This document shows, piece by piece, positions 1 to 8,938 of a DNA stretch of 64,000 bases (the first letter of the stretch is position 1; the number at the start of each line of letters is the position of its first letter). Source of the stretch: Mycobacterium asiaticum (lineage in GTDB: Bacteria; Actinomycetota; Actinomycetes; Mycobacteriales; Mycobacteriaceae); contig NZ_LZKQ01000189.1 of assembly GCF_001668675.1 (NCBI RefSeq), positions 22,655-86,654 of the forward strand. The letters are read 5' to 3'. The position numbers and the translations under genes were made by a program. The notes under the pieces were generated by a model. The model was not told where the DNA came from and ran no database searches. It saw nothing but the letters and a program-made list of their open reading frames with translations.

Positions 1-1
1 C

Positions 2-301
2 GTCAACGCGGATTCGGTGACGCTGCTGCAGATCGGCAAGATCCTGCGTCGCCAGTACGGGCCGCTCTACCCGTTCCCGAGGACCACGGCCCCCAAGGTG
101 GTGGTAAAGGCCGCCGCACCCCTGGTCGGGCTGACGCGGAAGTTCATCGACCGCAACGTGGGGTTTCCGCTGAAATTCGACAACAGCCGCAGCCGAGACG
201 AGCTGGGACTGACCTATCGGCCCGTCGAGCAGACCGTCAACGAGCACTTCCAACAGATGCTCGATGACGGTCTGGTCCGGCGCAGGCCGGGCGGTCGCTG
301 A
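2..301 (+). CDS. C-terminal end of an NAD-dependent epimerase/dehydratase-like (extended SDR) protein, partial
   Basis: The reading frame is already open at base 2 and ends at TGA 299-301, so only about 99 C-terminal residues are visible and the start lies outside the window. The tail has the pattern of extended short-chain dehydrogenases: a Ser-Arg-Asp-Glu-Leu-Gly-Leu step followed by Tyr-Arg-Pro and a final helix (VEQTVNEHFQQML), as in dihydroflavonol-reductase-like enzymes. The NAD-binding Gly motif and the YxxxK active site would lie upstream, so substrate and cofactor cannot be judged. The next gene converges on it after 24 bases. Confidence 0.6.
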   Translation, partial: VNADSVTLLQIGKILRRQYGPLYPFPRTTAPKVVVKAAAPLVGLTRKFIDRNVGFPLKFDNSRSRDELGLTYRPVEQTVNEHFQQMLDDGLVRRRPGGR

Positions 302-325
302 CCGAACCTCCAGCCCTGGTCGTCG

Positions 326-700
326 CTACCTGACCTGGAGCAGGTCCACCACGAAGATCAGGGACTCGCCGGGCCTGATGACACCACCGGCGCCACGGTC
401 GCCGTAGGCGAGGTGGGCGGGGATGTGCAGCTGACGGCGACCGCCGACCTTCATGCCCTGCACGCCCTGATCCCAGCCCTGGATGACCTGGCCGACCCCG
501 AGCCGAAAAGTCAACGGCTCACCGCGGTTATAAGAGGCGTCGAACTCCTCGCCGGTGGAGTGCGCCACGCCGACGTAGTGCACGACCACCGTGTTACCGG
601 CGGTAGCCTCCGGGCCGTCGCCCTCGACGACGTCGGTGATGACCAGGTCGGTGGGCGGCTCCCCGCCGGGGAAATCGATCTCGGGCTTCTGTGCAGTCAT
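326..700 (-). CDS. FKBP-type peptidyl-prolyl cis-trans isomerase
   Basis: This 124-residue protein is a single FKBP domain that isomerises Xaa-Pro bonds during folding. It shows the family blocks in order: VHYVGV with GEEFDASY, then VIQGWDQGVQGMKVGGRR, then the LAYG loop and a final IRPGESLIFVVDLL strand. No signal peptide or membrane helix is visible, so it is probably cytosolic. I chose the ATG at 700; an in-frame GTG at 709 would add three residues, and neither has a strong ribosome site. It converges with the upstream SDR-like gene and is followed by an unrelated membrane enzyme on the same strand. Confidence 0.9.
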   Translation of the reverse strand: MTAQKPEIDFPGGEPPTDLVITDVVEGDGPEATAGNTVVVHYVGVAHSTGEEFDASYNRGEPLTFRLGVGQVIQGWDQGVQGMKVGGRRQLHIPAHLAYGDRGAGGVIRPGESLIFVVDLLQVR

Positions 701-759
701 GCTCACCACATTGGCAGACGGTCGCCGGCGGCCTTGCCGACGGGTGGCTTTTGGTTTGA

Positions 760-1551
760 TCAGATCAAGCCAGGTATCAGAGCCTTACGCTCGGCGGGGT
801 AATCGGGAAACTTCTCGCGATACCACTTGTGCGTGGCGAACGCCCTCGGGACCAGGTTGCCTGCCGTGATCAGGAAGATGACAACACCGGCGAGCGACCA
901 GGTCAACAGGGCGAACCCGGCCCAGGCGATCAGCTCGCCCAGGTATGCCGGGCTGCTGACGAACCTGAAGCCACCGCCGTACGGAATCTTGTATTCGGTT
1001 GTGCCCGTGCATTTCTTGTCGCGCAAATTGCGCACGATCGACTCCGACCGAACCAACAGGATGAATCCACCTAGGTAGACAATCAGCCCGGCGAGAAACC
1101 GGGGATCGGTCAGCCAATCGGTGCCGTACTGATGCTTGTAGTCGTGGCTGAAGAACGAGCCATTGAGGTAGCCATGCATCGAGGTGACCGCCATTCCCAT
1201 GGCGAGCACCGAGAGGTTGAAGGTACTGCTTTTGCCCGGCACCTGTCTGATCGACAGCGGGAAGAACCAACCCCGATTGCTGTAGTGCAGCAGCCAGATG
1301 GCCGCAAGGACCAACGGCGTGGCGTGGAATCGAAGCGGCCCGGTCAGGTAGAAGATCGCGAACACCACGGTCGCGGGGATTTCCATCAGCCACCAGCCCA
1401 GCTTCGGATTGAGATTCACCCCGCGCGCTGTGGAGGCGAACCGGCCATACGAAGCCAGCTGGAACATGCCGCCGATGATCACAAATGCTGCGAAAGCCAG
1501 GGCGATCGTCAAGACCGTGTCATAGACAGTGTTGCCGGTGTACCAATTCAT
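760..1551 (-). CDS. DUF1295 / steroid 5-alpha-reductase-like membrane protein
   Basis: The 263-residue product has about six hydrophobic segments and ends in the signature seen in 3-oxo-5-alpha-steroid 4-dehydrogenases and related isoprenylcysteine methyltransferase-fold enzymes: SSPAYLGEL, then a membrane segment, then KWYREKFPDYP close to the C terminus. Members use NADPH to reduce steroid or lipid double bonds; the substrate here is unknown. The ATG at 1551 is preceded by GGGAGAAG at good spacing. The open frame extends 35 codons further upstream, but that stretch runs into the tmRNA 3' end at 1609, so it is not coding. Confidence 0.82.
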   Translation of the reverse strand: MNWYTGNTVYDTVLTIALAFAAFVIIGGMFQLASYGRFASTARGVNLNPKLGWWLMEIPATVVFAIFYLTGPLRFHATPLVLAAIWLLHYSNRGWFFPLSIRQVPGKSSTFNLSVLAMGMAVTSMHGYLNGSFFSHDYKHQYGTDWLTDPRFLAGLIVYLGGFILLVRSESIVRNLRDKKCTGTTEYKIPYGGGFRFVSSPAYLGELIAWAGFALLTWSLAGVVIFLITAGNLVPRAFATHKWYREKFPDYPAERKALIPGLI

Positions 1552-1608
1552 CGAGCTTCTCCCGAGACAGCGGAACGCGCGTCCCGAGTACCCTAACCAG
1601 GGCGATTT

Positions 1609-1976
1609 TGGTGGAGCTGCCGGGAATCGAACCCGGGTCCTACGGCATTCCCTCAAGGCTTCTCCGTGCGCAGTTCGCTATGTCTCTGCTCGGATCTCCT
1701 GGTCACGCGAACAAGCCAGGATGACGATCCCAGTCGCTGTTGGTGTCCCGATGAGTCCCGCGACCGAACTCATCGGTGGATCCCTCTAAATGACGCCAGG
1801 GTCCGGGTCGAGGGCTTTCCCGGTCTGACGGACTTGCTGTCGCTTAGGCAGCGAGAGCGAAGTCGCGCTGAGTGTTCTCGGCGCTTAATTGGTTGCAACG
1901 ACGCTTACGGTGGTCTCTTGCCTGCACCGGCACGCTTCCCTTGATTCGATGCGCGAAGTCGAAACCGTTCAGCCCC
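1609..1976 (-). ncRNA. ssrA: tmRNA (transfer-messenger RNA)
   Basis: This RNA rescues stalled ribosomes together with SmpB, encoded about 2.2 kb away. Read on the minus strand, it starts at 1976 with GGGGCTGAACGGTTTCGAC, the conserved tmRNA 5' end. It ends at 1609 with a T-arm (GGTTCGATTCC), an acceptor strand CAGCTCC and an encoded A-CCA. The 5' GGGGCTG and 3' CAGCTCC pair as the acceptor stem. The tag frame near 1850-1888 reads AENTQRDFALAA followed by TAA. With the alanine from charged tmRNA this gives a 13-residue tag ending in the usual ALAA degradation signal. Length is 368 nt. Confidence 0.96.
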
Positions 1977-2011
1977 TCGCATCCCCGCCGAACCTCTCGG
2001 CAGGAAAATCC

Positions 2012-2039
2012 ATGGTACGCCCCTCCCAACGAGGGGCAA
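2012..2039 (-). promoter_or_regulatory. Possible promoter of ssrA
   Basis: On the minus strand TTGCCC (2039-2034) and TACCAT (2017-2012) are separated by 16 bases and lie about 36 bases upstream of the mature tmRNA 5' end, leaving room for a short leader that is removed by processing. The match is inferred by eye only. Confidence 0.35.
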
Positions 2040-2058
2040 CGCATTTATGTTCCGGAGC

Positions 2059-2091
2059 GAATGCCCCCGGCCTAGGCGACCGGGGGCATTC
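2059..2091. terminator. Perfect 12-bp hairpin between the ferritin-like gene and ssrA
   Basis: GAATGCCCCCGG (2059-2070) and its exact reverse complement CCGGGGGCATTC (2080-2091) flank a 9-base loop. The site sits downstream of the leftward ferritin-like gene and upstream of ssrA, where a terminator is expected. There is no T tract on either strand, so it would be a mycobacterial-style hairpin terminator without a U tail. Confidence 0.5.
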
Positions 2092-2099
2092 AACGCCGT

Positions 2100-2157
2100 C
2101 GAGCGTGGGGCCTACGGCGGGCTTCGTTGCGATTTTCCTGCGTAAGGCCCACGCTCG
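2100..2157. repeat. Second inverted repeat in the same spacer
   Basis: CGAGCGTGGGGCCTACG (2100-2116) is mirrored by CGTAAGGCCCACGCTCG (2141-2157) with small mismatches and a 24-base loop. It lies 13 bases downstream of the stop codon of the leftward ferritin-like gene. It may be a 3' transcript structure or a second terminator. Confidence 0.4.
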
Positions 2158-2170
2158 GCGCGACGGCACG

Positions 2171-3133
2171 TTAGCTGATGCCGACGGCCTCCTTGGCGAT
2201 GGCGGCGACGCGGGTCTGCGCGGCGGAGATGATGCGCTGCCGCTCCTTGTGCGCCTCCTCGTAGGCGATGATGACGCGCACGTCGCGCGGCGACTCCAGA
2301 TCCTTGATGGCGGCCACGGCGTCGTTGACGTTGAGGTCGTCGTAGTTCTTGATCGGCAACTCGCTGGCGTCCAGCACACCCACCGACTCGCGACCCGAGT
2401 GCAACGCATCCGCAGTGCGGTCCGCTCCCTCGTTGCGGGTGACCCGTTCAGCGGCCCGCAGCGCGGCGTTCTGCGACGCCGAGACGGCCTTCGCCGCGAT
2501 CTCGCTAGCGTTGCCACCACGCTCGACCAGCTCCTTGAACGCCGGACCCGCATTGCGCAGGGTCTCGACCGCACGGTCGATGCCGCGCGCCGACCAGGTG
2601 ACCGGCAAGTTGACGAACTTCACCGCGGTGCCGGCGGCCATCTGTACCGGGGTGCGACGCAGCGCGGCCGGACCGCCCAGCGCGTCCTCGGCCAGCACGG
2701 TGGTCAGCCAGTCGACCGTCGCCGAGTGCGCGGTGATCAGGCGGGTCGCCAACGCCTCGACGTCCTTGTTCTTCGCGGCAACGGCCAGCGCCTTGGTGTA
2801 GCGGGCGCGGTCCAGCAGCTGGTCCTCGAGCGCCAGGTCACCCAGCAGCGCCTCGTCGAACGGCTCGGCCTGTTCGGTCAGCGCCTTGACCGCGGCAGCG
2901 GCGCGGCCCAGGAACGGGCCGATCACGTCCGGGTAGCCGCCCAGCTCCCGAATCGCCGACTGAATGGCGTCGGCACGCTCACGGCCGTTCTCGGCATTCT
3001 GCGTGAGCTCGCGGCGCACCGCCTCCGTGCGAGCCTGGGCCACACGGGTTTCGGCGATCTGAATTTCGGTGTTGGTCAGATCGAGCAGAGTGCGAAGCTG
3101 CGCGAGCAATCTGGTCGTATCCGGTGAAGTCAT
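2171..3133 (-). CDS. Ferritin-like helical-bundle protein of unknown function
   Basis: This 320-residue protein is almost entirely helical and lacks a signal peptide or membrane segment. The N-terminal 130 residues resemble ferritin-like/DUF2383-type bundles: a repeating Glu-rich helix (TEIQIAETRVAQARTEAVRR), then ENGRERADAIQSAIRELGGYP. I cannot see a clear paired EXXH di-iron motif, so metal binding is doubtful. The C-terminal third has a separate conserved-looking unit (DASELPIKNYDDLNVNDAV, then a helix rich in Glu/Lys ending IAKEAVGIS). The ATG at 3133 has a strong AGGAGG nine bases upstream. It is transcribed alone, ending at the hairpins before ssrA. Confidence 0.65.
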   Translation of the reverse strand: MTSPDTTRLLAQLRTLLDLTNTEIQIAETRVAQARTEAVRRELTQNAENGRERADAIQSAIRELGGYPDVIGPFLGRAAAAVKALTEQAEPFDEALLGDLALEDQLLDRARYTKALAVAAKNKDVEALATRLITAHSATVDWLTTVLAEDALGGPAALRRTPVQMAAGTAVKFVNLPVTWSARGIDRAVETLRNAGPAFKELVERGGNASEIAAKAVSASQNAALRAAERVTRNEGADRTADALHSGRESVGVLDASELPIKNYDDLNVNDAVAAIKDLESPRDVRVIIAYEEAHKERQRIISAAQTRVAAIAKEAVGIS

Positions 3134-3282
3134 TATTGTTTGGCCTCCTAAGGCTTCCGTCGTGTAGTGGCGCAGAGCGCGCCTGTACTACTTCGGCTAC
3201 CCATCCCTCCGGGGACATCAACATCTGCCGCGATCTTGTGACATAGATCGCTTTGCAGGACGCGAGCAAACGAATTAGGCCG

Positions 3283-4128
3283 TCAAATCACAAAATTCAG
3301 ATGTGTAACTATCCGCTCGGCCACGTCTTGATCACCCTCGAACGCGATTTCTTGGCTGCGCCGCGGGCACAACGGACGTCCGCCAGCAAGCCGGGTGAAC
3401 TGCAGTGCATCGACGCGAATCGCCGTCGTTGGCTCCTGTCCGCCGAAATCGTCCACCACCCGCGCGCGGCCGTTGACGGCCACACGCATCTGCCGGGCCA
3501 ACGGCCCGGTCAGGTCGATGAGGACCCGCGAACCGTCCGGGGCTCCGGCGCGCTTGCCCACCACGAACCCCATCGATGTCGCGATTTCCGCGAGAGACAG
3601 TCGCGCCGCCGGACCGATCAGATCCTCGTCGGCCGACGGTCGCTCCAGGCCGACGCGGATGTCCTGTTCGTGCATCCAGCAATCGAACACCCGGATACGC
3701 ATGAACCGCCCGTAGCTGTCGGGGCCCGCGGGGGTGACGCCCACCGCGTTCCACTCGTCGAGGGACATGTCTTCGAGCACTTTGCGGCGCGTCCCGGTCA
3801 CCTCGCGGAACCGCTCGAGCACCGCGGCACCGGTCTCTTTGCGCAGATGCCGCACCCAGCACTCGTTCATCACGCCGATGTCGTTGCGCACATGCTCAAG
3901 CGCGGAGACGTCAATATCGGGCGCGGGCGGGCTGATGCCTTGCAGGAACGACTCGGTGCCGATGATGTGTGACACGACGGCCTGCACGTCCCACCCGGCC
4001 AGCGCGCTGGGCGCCCGCCAGTCGGCCTCGGACAACCCGCCGAGCAACTCATCGAGTTGATCCCACACCGTGAACAGGCCCGTCAGGACTTCGGACTTAT
4101 CGAGCAGCGTTACCGGACGGTCAGCCAT
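3283..4128 (-). CDS. Maleylpyruvate isomerase family mycothiol-dependent protein (DinB-like)
   Basis: The 281-residue product looks like the DinB/MDMPI fold used by mycothiol-dependent enzymes of actinobacteria. The N-terminal bundle carries SALAGWDVQAVVSHIIGTE, where the Trp-Asp-Val-x-x-x-Val-x-His pattern gives the first metal-ligand His, and a later WMHEQDIR segment gives the His-x-x-x-x-Arg typical of the family. A C-terminal domain (about residues 170-281) follows. Substrate is unknown. It lies 23 bases downstream of smpB on the same strand, as in M. tuberculosis (Rv3099c from memory), so it is probably the last gene of the prfB-smpB operon. Confidence 0.78.
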   Translation of the reverse strand: MADRPVTLLDKSEVLTGLFTVWDQLDELLGGLSEADWRAPSALAGWDVQAVVSHIIGTESFLQGISPPAPDIDVSALEHVRNDIGVMNECWVRHLRKETGAAVLERFREVTGTRRKVLEDMSLDEWNAVGVTPAGPDSYGRFMRIRVFDCWMHEQDIRVGLERPSADEDLIGPAARLSLAEIATSMGFVVGKRAGAPDGSRVLIDLTGPLARQMRVAVNGRARVVDDFGGQEPTTAIRVDALQFTRLAGGRPLCPRRSQEIAFEGDQDVAERIVTHLNFVI

Positions 4129-4151
4129 GTTCGGATAGTAGGCCCTTGGTG

Positions 4152-4637
4152 TCAGCCCATACCCTTGGCTCGGCGTCCGAGTTCTCGAATCACCTCACGC
4201 TGGGCGTCGCGCTTGGCCATGTCCTGGCGTTTGTCGTGCGCTTGCTTGCCGCGGGCCAAAGCCAGCTCGACCTTGACCTTGCCGTCGTAGAAGTACATCG
4301 ACAACGGCACCAGCGCATAGTTGCCCTCGCGGATTTTGCCGATCAGCGTGTCGATCTGGCGCCGGTGCAACAGCAGCTTCCGGTTGCGTCGTGGTTCATG
4401 GTTCGTCCAGCTGCCGTGCCGGTACTCCGGGATGTGCACATTGCGCAACCAGATCTCGCCGTCGTCGACCGTGGCGAACGCGTCGACCAACGACGCGTGC
4501 CCCTCGCGCAGGCTCTTGACCTCGGTGCCCTGCAATGCGACACCGGCCTCGAAGACCTCGAGGATCGAGTAGTTGTGCCGCGCCTTGCGATTGCTGGCGA
4601 TGATCTTCCGCCCGTCGCCGCGCGACTTGGTCGCCAC
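4152..4637 (-). CDS. smpB: SsrA-binding protein SmpB
   Basis: This 161-residue cytosolic protein binds the tRNA-like part of tmRNA and brings it to stalled ribosomes. Family marks are the N-terminal [25 protein letters not shown], the [10 protein letters not shown] strand and a basic C-terminal tail ([17 protein letters not shown]) that enters the ribosomal mRNA channel. The start is GTG at 4637, two bases after the ftsX stop, so the two are probably translated together. Its partner RNA ssrA is encoded 2.2 kb downstream on the same strand. The length is normal for the family. Confidence 0.96.
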   Translation of the reverse strand: MATKSRGDGRKIIASNRKARHNYSILEVFEAGVALQGTEVKSLREGHASLVDAFATVDDGEIWLRNVHIPEYRHGSWTNHEPRRNRKLLLHRRQIDTLIGKIREGNYALVPLSMYFYDGKVKVELALARGKQAHDKRQDMAKRDAQREVIRELGRRAKGMG

Positions 4638-4639
4638 CG

Positions 4640-5542
4640 CTACCGCCGGATGTAGATGCGCAGCGTCGCGTACGCGGTCAACCCCGACATCGCCACGCCG
4701 AGCAACAGCAGGATCGGCGAGATATAGAGGATGTCGGCGTAGTCGACCCTGGCGATCAGGTTGGCTTGATAGAACTCGTTCAGCGCATCGTCCAAGAACA
4801 ATGCCCGCACCAGTATCAGGCCGGCGATCGCAATGCCCACACCAATCGTTGCCGCGAGCGTCGCCTCCACCAGGAACGGCAGCTGGGTGTACCAGCGACT
4901 CGCGCCTACCAGCCGCATGATGCCGATCTCGGTGCGACGGGTGTAGGCCGCGACCTGAACCATGTTGGCTATCAACAGAATTGCCCCGACCGCTTGGACC
5001 AGAGCGACCGCGAAGGCCGCATTACTCAGCCCGTTCAACACGGCGAACAGCCGGTCGATCAGCTCCTTCTGGTTCAGCACCGACTGCACACCGGGCTGGG
5101 GCGGCGGCCCCATCATCTCGGCGTCAAAGTCCTTGTGCTGTTCGGGGTTGTTCAGCTTGACGATGAACGACGCCGGGAAGGAGTCCTTGCCCGCCACGTC
5201 CTTGTACTGCGGGAATTTGCGGATCGCGTCGTCATAAGCCTGCTGACGGTTCAGGAACCGCACCGACTTGACGTCCTGTCGCTTCTCGATCTTCTCCCGC
5301 AGCGCCTTGCACGGATTGTCGCTGCAGGTCGGGTCGTTGGCAGAGACATCGTCGGTGAGGAACACCTGGGTCTCCACCCGGTCCAGGTAAATGGCCCGCG
5401 AGTTCTCGGCCAGGCGCACTACCAGCAATCCGCCACCGAACAGGCCGATCGAGATGGCCGTCGTCAGGATCATCGCGATCGTCATGGTGACGTTGCGACG
5501 AAATCCGGTAAGGACCTCGTTGAGTAGGAATCCGAAGCGCAC
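4640..5542 (-). CDS. ftsX: Cell-division ABC transporter permease FtsX
   Basis: The 300-residue protein has one N-terminal membrane helix (about residues 20-42), a large extracytoplasmic domain (about 45-170) and three C-terminal helices, which is the FtsX topology. The external domain contains the two cysteines ([19 protein letters not shown]) seen in mycobacterial FtsX. With FtsE it forms the complex that activates a peptidoglycan hydrolase (RipC in mycobacteria) at the septum. The start at 5542 directly abuts the ftsE stop, and smpB follows after two bases, so this is a tight operon. Confidence 0.96.
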   Translation of the reverse strand: MRFGFLLNEVLTGFRRNVTMTIAMILTTAISIGLFGGGLLVVRLAENSRAIYLDRVETQVFLTDDVSANDPTCSDNPCKALREKIEKRQDVKSVRFLNRQQAYDDAIRKFPQYKDVAGKDSFPASFIVKLNNPEQHKDFDAEMMGPPPQPGVQSVLNQKELIDRLFAVLNGLSNAAFAVALVQAVGAILLIANMVQVAAYTRRTEIGIMRLVGASRWYTQLPFLVEATLAATIGVGIAIAGLILVRALFLDDALNEFYQANLIARVDYADILYISPILLLLGVAMSGLTAYATLRIYIRR

Positions 5543-6232
5543 TTAGCGATCCATCCCGTAGACGCCACGCTGTTCGTCGCGAACCAGCCTGCCCAGTGAC
5601 AACTCGACCACACGCTGGCGCATCGCGTCCACAATGTGATGGTCGTGCGTCGCCATCAGCACGGTGGTCCCGGTGCGGTTGATCCGCTCCAACAGATCCA
5701 TGATGTCCTTACTGGTGTCTGGGTCGAGGTTGCCGGTGGGCTCGTCGGCCAGCAGCACCAGCGGCCGGTTGACGTACGCGCGGGCGATCGCCACCCGCTG
5801 TTGCTCACCACCGGAGAGTTCGTGCGGCAATCGGTTCGCTTTGCCCGACAAGCCAACCGTTTCGAGCACTTCGGGCACCACCCGGTTGATCGCGTCGGTG
5901 CGCCGGCCGATGACCTCCAGCGCGAAGGCCACGTTGTCGTACACCGTCTTCTGCTGCAGCAGCCGGAAGTCCTGGAAGACGCACCCGATCACCTGACGCA
6001 GCTTCGGCACGTTGCGGCCGCGCAACTTGTTGACATGGAACTTCGACACCCGGATGTCGCCGGATGTCGGTGATTCCGCCGCCAGCAGCAGCCGCATGAA
6101 TGTCGACTTGCCCGAACCCGACGGACCGATGAGGAAAACGAACTCACCCTTGTCGATCTTGACGTTGATGTCATCCAAGGCCGGACGGGCCGACGATTTG
6201 TACTGCTTGGTGACATGTTCCAGGGTGATCAT
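5543..6232 (-). CDS. ftsE: Cell-division ABC transporter ATP-binding protein FtsE
   Basis: This 229-residue ATPase powers the FtsEX complex at the division site. All ABC motifs are intact: Walker [10 protein letters not shown] (residues 36-44), Q-loop CVFQDFRLL, signature [14 protein letters not shown], Walker [12 protein letters not shown] and the switch His in MATHDHH. I chose the ATG at 6232; a GTG one codon earlier is the only nearby alternative. It lies 44 bases after the proline-rich protein gene and immediately before ftsX. Length and sequence match mycobacterial FtsE closely as I know it. Confidence 0.97.
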   Translation of the reverse strand: MITLEHVTKQYKSSARPALDDINVKIDKGEFVFLIGPSGSGKSTFMRLLLAAESPTSGDIRVSKFHVNKLRGRNVPKLRQVIGCVFQDFRLLQQKTVYDNVAFALEVIGRRTDAINRVVPEVLETVGLSGKANRLPHELSGGEQQRVAIARAYVNRPLVLLADEPTGNLDPDTSKDIMDLLERINRTGTTVLMATHDHHIVDAMRQRVVELSLGRLVRDEQRGVYGMDR

Positions 6233-6276
6233 CACGGCACGCCAGTGTAGCGGGGTGTTTCGTCGAGCCGCGAAAC

Positions 6277-6726
6277 TCAGCGACCGGGAGCCGGCAAACC
6301 GGGCAGCAACGGCGCCGGCGGTGGCGGATTCGGACTAGGCGTTGACGTCGGCGTGCAGAACGGCGGGATGCACGGCAACTGGATCAACGGCGTGGTCGTT
6401 GTGGTGGTCGTCGGCGGCGGGGGCGTCGTCGTCGGGGTCGGCGTCTGGGTGGGGGTTACGGACGTCGACGGCTGCTGTACCCGGGTGCGCGGCACCCAGG
6501 TGTAGTTGGGGTCGGGCACGAACCCCGGCGGCACCACCTGAGACGGCGGCGTAGTGCTGCGCGGCTCCTCGCGCGGGCTGTAGGTCTCGTAGGTCCACCA
6601 CAGCGCGAGGAACGCGACGATCAGCACCAAGGTCGACGTGCGGACACGGCCGCCGAACAGGTGGCTCGGTGCGCGCCGCTCCCCCCTGTCTCGGCGCTTG
6701 TGCAGCAGGTTCGGCTTCAATTTCAT
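6277..6726 (-). CDS. Proline/threonine-rich single-pass membrane protein
   Basis: The 149-residue product has a basic N terminus (about 30 residues), one membrane helix ([14 protein letters not shown], about residues 31-46) and a low-complexity outer tail rich in Pro and Thr with runs of PTTT and PPPP. The tail contains a short CIPPFC cysteine pair. The orientation predicted by the positive-inside rule puts the Pro-rich tail outside, suggesting a wall-spanning linker or anchor. No catalytic domain is visible. Its ATG overlaps the mscS stop (ATGA, 6723-6726) and ftsE follows, matching the position of Rv3103c in M. tuberculosis. A role in cell-wall or division is only suggested by context. Confidence 0.78.
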   Translation of the reverse strand: MKLKPNLLHKRRDRGERRAPSHLFGGRVRTSTLVLIVAFLALWWTYETYSPREEPRSTTPPSQVVPPGFVPDPNYTWVPRTRVQQPSTSVTPTQTPTPTTTPPPPTTTTTTTPLIQLPCIPPFCTPTSTPSPNPPPPAPLLPGLPAPGR

Positions 6727-7724
6727 CGCTGCGCCACCGAACCCTTGTCCGCGCCCGTCACCTCACTGCGCTCCGGGTCAGGGACGCCTCCGTCGTCGAC
6801 AACCCCGACCGTCGCGTCGGCTGCGGTGACGATGCCGGCGCGGGCCAGCGCGCGGATGACCAACACCCGCAACTGTCGCCCCGCCTCGAACTGCTTGCCC
6901 GGTAGCGTGCGCGCCACCAAGCGCAGCGTAACGGTGTTGACCTCAATGCTCTCCACACCCATCACGGTGGGCGCATCGAGCAGCAACTCGCCCAGCACCG
7001 CGTTGTCAAGGGCACGCTCACACTCCTGGTGCAGGACTTCGTTGACCCGGTTCAGGTCGGCGCTGGTCGAGACCGGGATGTCGACCACCGCGCGCGCCCA
7101 GTCCTTGGACAGGTTGATGGTCTTGACGATCGAGCCGTTGGGAATGGTGAACAACTCACCGTCCGACGAACGGAGCCGGGTGACCCGCAGCGTGACGTTC
7201 TCGACGGTGCCGCGCGCCTCCGCCGCGACCCCGGTAACCGTCAGCGACACCAAATCTCCGAAGCCGTACTGCCGCTCAACGATGATGAAGAACCCCGACA
7301 GCAGGTCCTTGACCAGCTGCTGAGCCCCGAAACCCAGGGCGGCGCCGACGACCGTCGCCGGCGCGACGAGCCCGCCCACCGAGAACTGCAGCACGTTGCT
7401 GATCTGCATGATCACGATGATCGAGATCAGCACGATGGACACCCACGAGATCACCGACGCCACCGCCTGGCGGTGCTTGGTCGCCTCCGAGCGCACCAGC
7501 GCGTCGCTCTCGGTGAAGCCCTCGTCGAGTGAGCGGGTCACCCGTTGCGCCACCCAGTTGACGAACCTGGCGGCCAGCACCGCGGCGATGACCAGCATCG
7601 CGATCCGCAGACCCCGGGTGATGATCCACTCACCGATCTGGCCACGCCAGAAGTCGTGCCACCGCTGCGCCGCGGAGGCGATACCTAAGGCAGGGCCCGA
7701 TAAAAGCACAGTGTTAGTCGTCAT
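6723..7724 (-). CDS. Small-conductance mechanosensitive channel (MscS family)
   Basis: This 333-residue protein has about four N-terminal hydrophobic segments (residues 20-150), then the MscS beta domain with the family block [22 protein letters not shown], then a cytoplasmic alpha/beta region. Such channels open under membrane tension to release solutes on hypo-osmotic shock. The ATG at 7724 lies inside the last codons of prfB (11-base overlap) and is preceded by CAGGAAAG, so it is preferred over a longer reading at 7778. The end overlaps the Pro-rich gene by four bases. It corresponds to the Rv3104c position. Confidence 0.88.
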   Translation of the reverse strand: MTTNTVLLSGPALGIASAAQRWHDFWRGQIGEWIITRGLRIAMLVIAAVLAARFVNWVAQRVTRSLDEGFTESDALVRSEATKHRQAVASVISWVSIVLISIIVIMQISNVLQFSVGGLVAPATVVGAALGFGAQQLVKDLLSGFFIIVERQYGFGDLVSLTVTGVAAEARGTVENVTLRVTRLRSSDGELFTIPNGSIVKTINLSKDWARAVVDIPVSTSADLNRVNEVLHQECERALDNAVLGELLLDAPTVMGVESIEVNTVTLRLVARTLPGKQFEAGRQLRVLVIRALARAGIVTAADATVGVVDDGGVPDPERSEVTGADKGSVAQR

Positions 7725-8829
7725 CTTTCCTGTTGCGCCACCGGATCCCTGCTTCCAGGAACCCGTCGATGTCTCCATCCAGTACGGCCGCAGGATTGCC
7801 CACCTCGTACTCGGTGCGCAGATCCTTGACCATCTGGTAGGGGTGCAGCACGTATGACCGCATCTGGTTTCCCCAAGAGCTGCCGCCGTCGCCCTTCAAG
7901 GCGTCGAGCTCGGCGCGCTCCTCAGAACGCTTACGCTCCAACAACTTTGCCTGAAGTACCCGCAACGCCGAAACCTTATTCTGCAATTGCGACTTCTCGT
8001 TCTGGCAAGTGACGACGATACCGGTCGGGATGTGGGTGAGTCGAACCGCCGAGTCGGTGGTGTTGACCGATTGGCCGCCCGGCCCACTCGATCGGTAGAC
8101 GTCGACGCGGATGTCGCCTTCCGGGATGTCGATGTGGTCGGTGGTCTCCACCACCGGCAGCACCTCGACCTCCGCAAAAGAGGTCTGACGTCGGCTTTGG
8201 TTGTCGAACGGGCTGATCCGCACCAGCCGGTGGGTGCCCTGTTCCACCGACAGCGTGCCGTAGGCGAACGGCGCGTGCACGGCGAAGGTGGCGCTCTTGA
8301 TGCCCGCCTCTTCCGCATACGAGGTGTCGAACACCTCGACCGGGTATTTGTGCTGTTCAGCCCAGCGGATGTACATCCGCATCAGCATCTCGGCCCAGTC
8401 GGCGGCGTCCACACCGCCGGCACCCGAGCGAATTGTGAGCAACGCCTCACGTGCGTCGTACTCGCCGGACAGCAAAGTGCGCACTTCGGTGGCCTCGATG
8501 TCGGCCCGCAACGCCTTGAGTTCGGCGTCGGCTTCGGCCAGCGCGTCGTCGGCGGCGGCACCCTCTTCCTCGTCGGCCAGCTCGTAGAGCACCGGCAGGT
8601 CGTCGAGGCGGCGGCGCAGTTCCTCGATGCGGCGCAACTCCCCTTGCGCATGGGACAGTTCGCTGGTGACCCGCTGGGCACGGTTCTGGTCGTCCCAGAG
8701 CTTGGGGTCCGACGCTTCCTGTTCGAGCTTTTCGATTCGACTCTTCAGACCGTCGACGTCCAGTACCCGTTCGACCGTGGTCAGGGTCGCGTCAAGGGCT
8801 GCGATATCTGCTTGACGGTCAAGTTCCAC
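7714..8829 (-). CDS. prfB: Peptide chain release factor 2
   Basis: RF2 recognises UGA and UAA stops and triggers peptide release. The protein has the RF2 anticodon-like SPF tripeptide ([13 protein letters not shown]) and the catalytic GGQ loop ([17 protein letters not shown]). I placed the start at GTG 8829, giving 371 residues beginning VELDRQADI as in other mycobacterial RF2 proteins; an in-frame start at 8853 would add eight residues. The frame is continuous: the autoregulatory +1 frameshift site found early in many bacterial prfB genes is absent. It heads the leftward operon with mscS and ftsEX. Confidence 0.96.
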   Translation of the reverse strand: MELDRQADIAALDATLTTVERVLDVDGLKSRIEKLEQEASDPKLWDDQNRAQRVTSELSHAQGELRRIEELRRRLDDLPVLYELADEEEGAAADDALAEADAELKALRADIEATEVRTLLSGEYDAREALLTIRSGAGGVDAADWAEMLMRMYIRWAEQHKYPVEVFDTSYAEEAGIKSATFAVHAPFAYGTLSVEQGTHRLVRISPFDNQSRRQTSFAEVEVLPVVETTDHIDIPEGDIRVDVYRSSGPGGQSVNTTDSAVRLTHIPTGIVVTCQNEKSQLQNKVSALRVLQAKLLERKRSEERAELDALKGDGGSSWGNQMRSYVLHPYQMVKDLRTEYEVGNPAAVLDGDIDGFLEAGIRWRNRKDDD

Positions 8830-8938
8830 AGGCGCCCACGTTACCGTCAGCACCGTCTAGCATCAGAAACCATCAGTCGCACCCCCGGCTGCGACGCCCA
8901 GCCCAACGCGTCGCAACCGGCATGAACAGAAGGTCGGT

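Noticed and set aside
1889..3127. 412-codon rightward open frame over the ssrA region and the ferritin-like gene
   Set aside because: It crosses the tmRNA and is antisense to a gene with a strong ribosome site; its composition is typical of shadow frames.
7714..8829. Programmed frameshift in prfB
   Set aside because: The frame is continuous from the start to the stop and no early in-frame UGA with a slippery stretch is present, as expected for actinobacteria.
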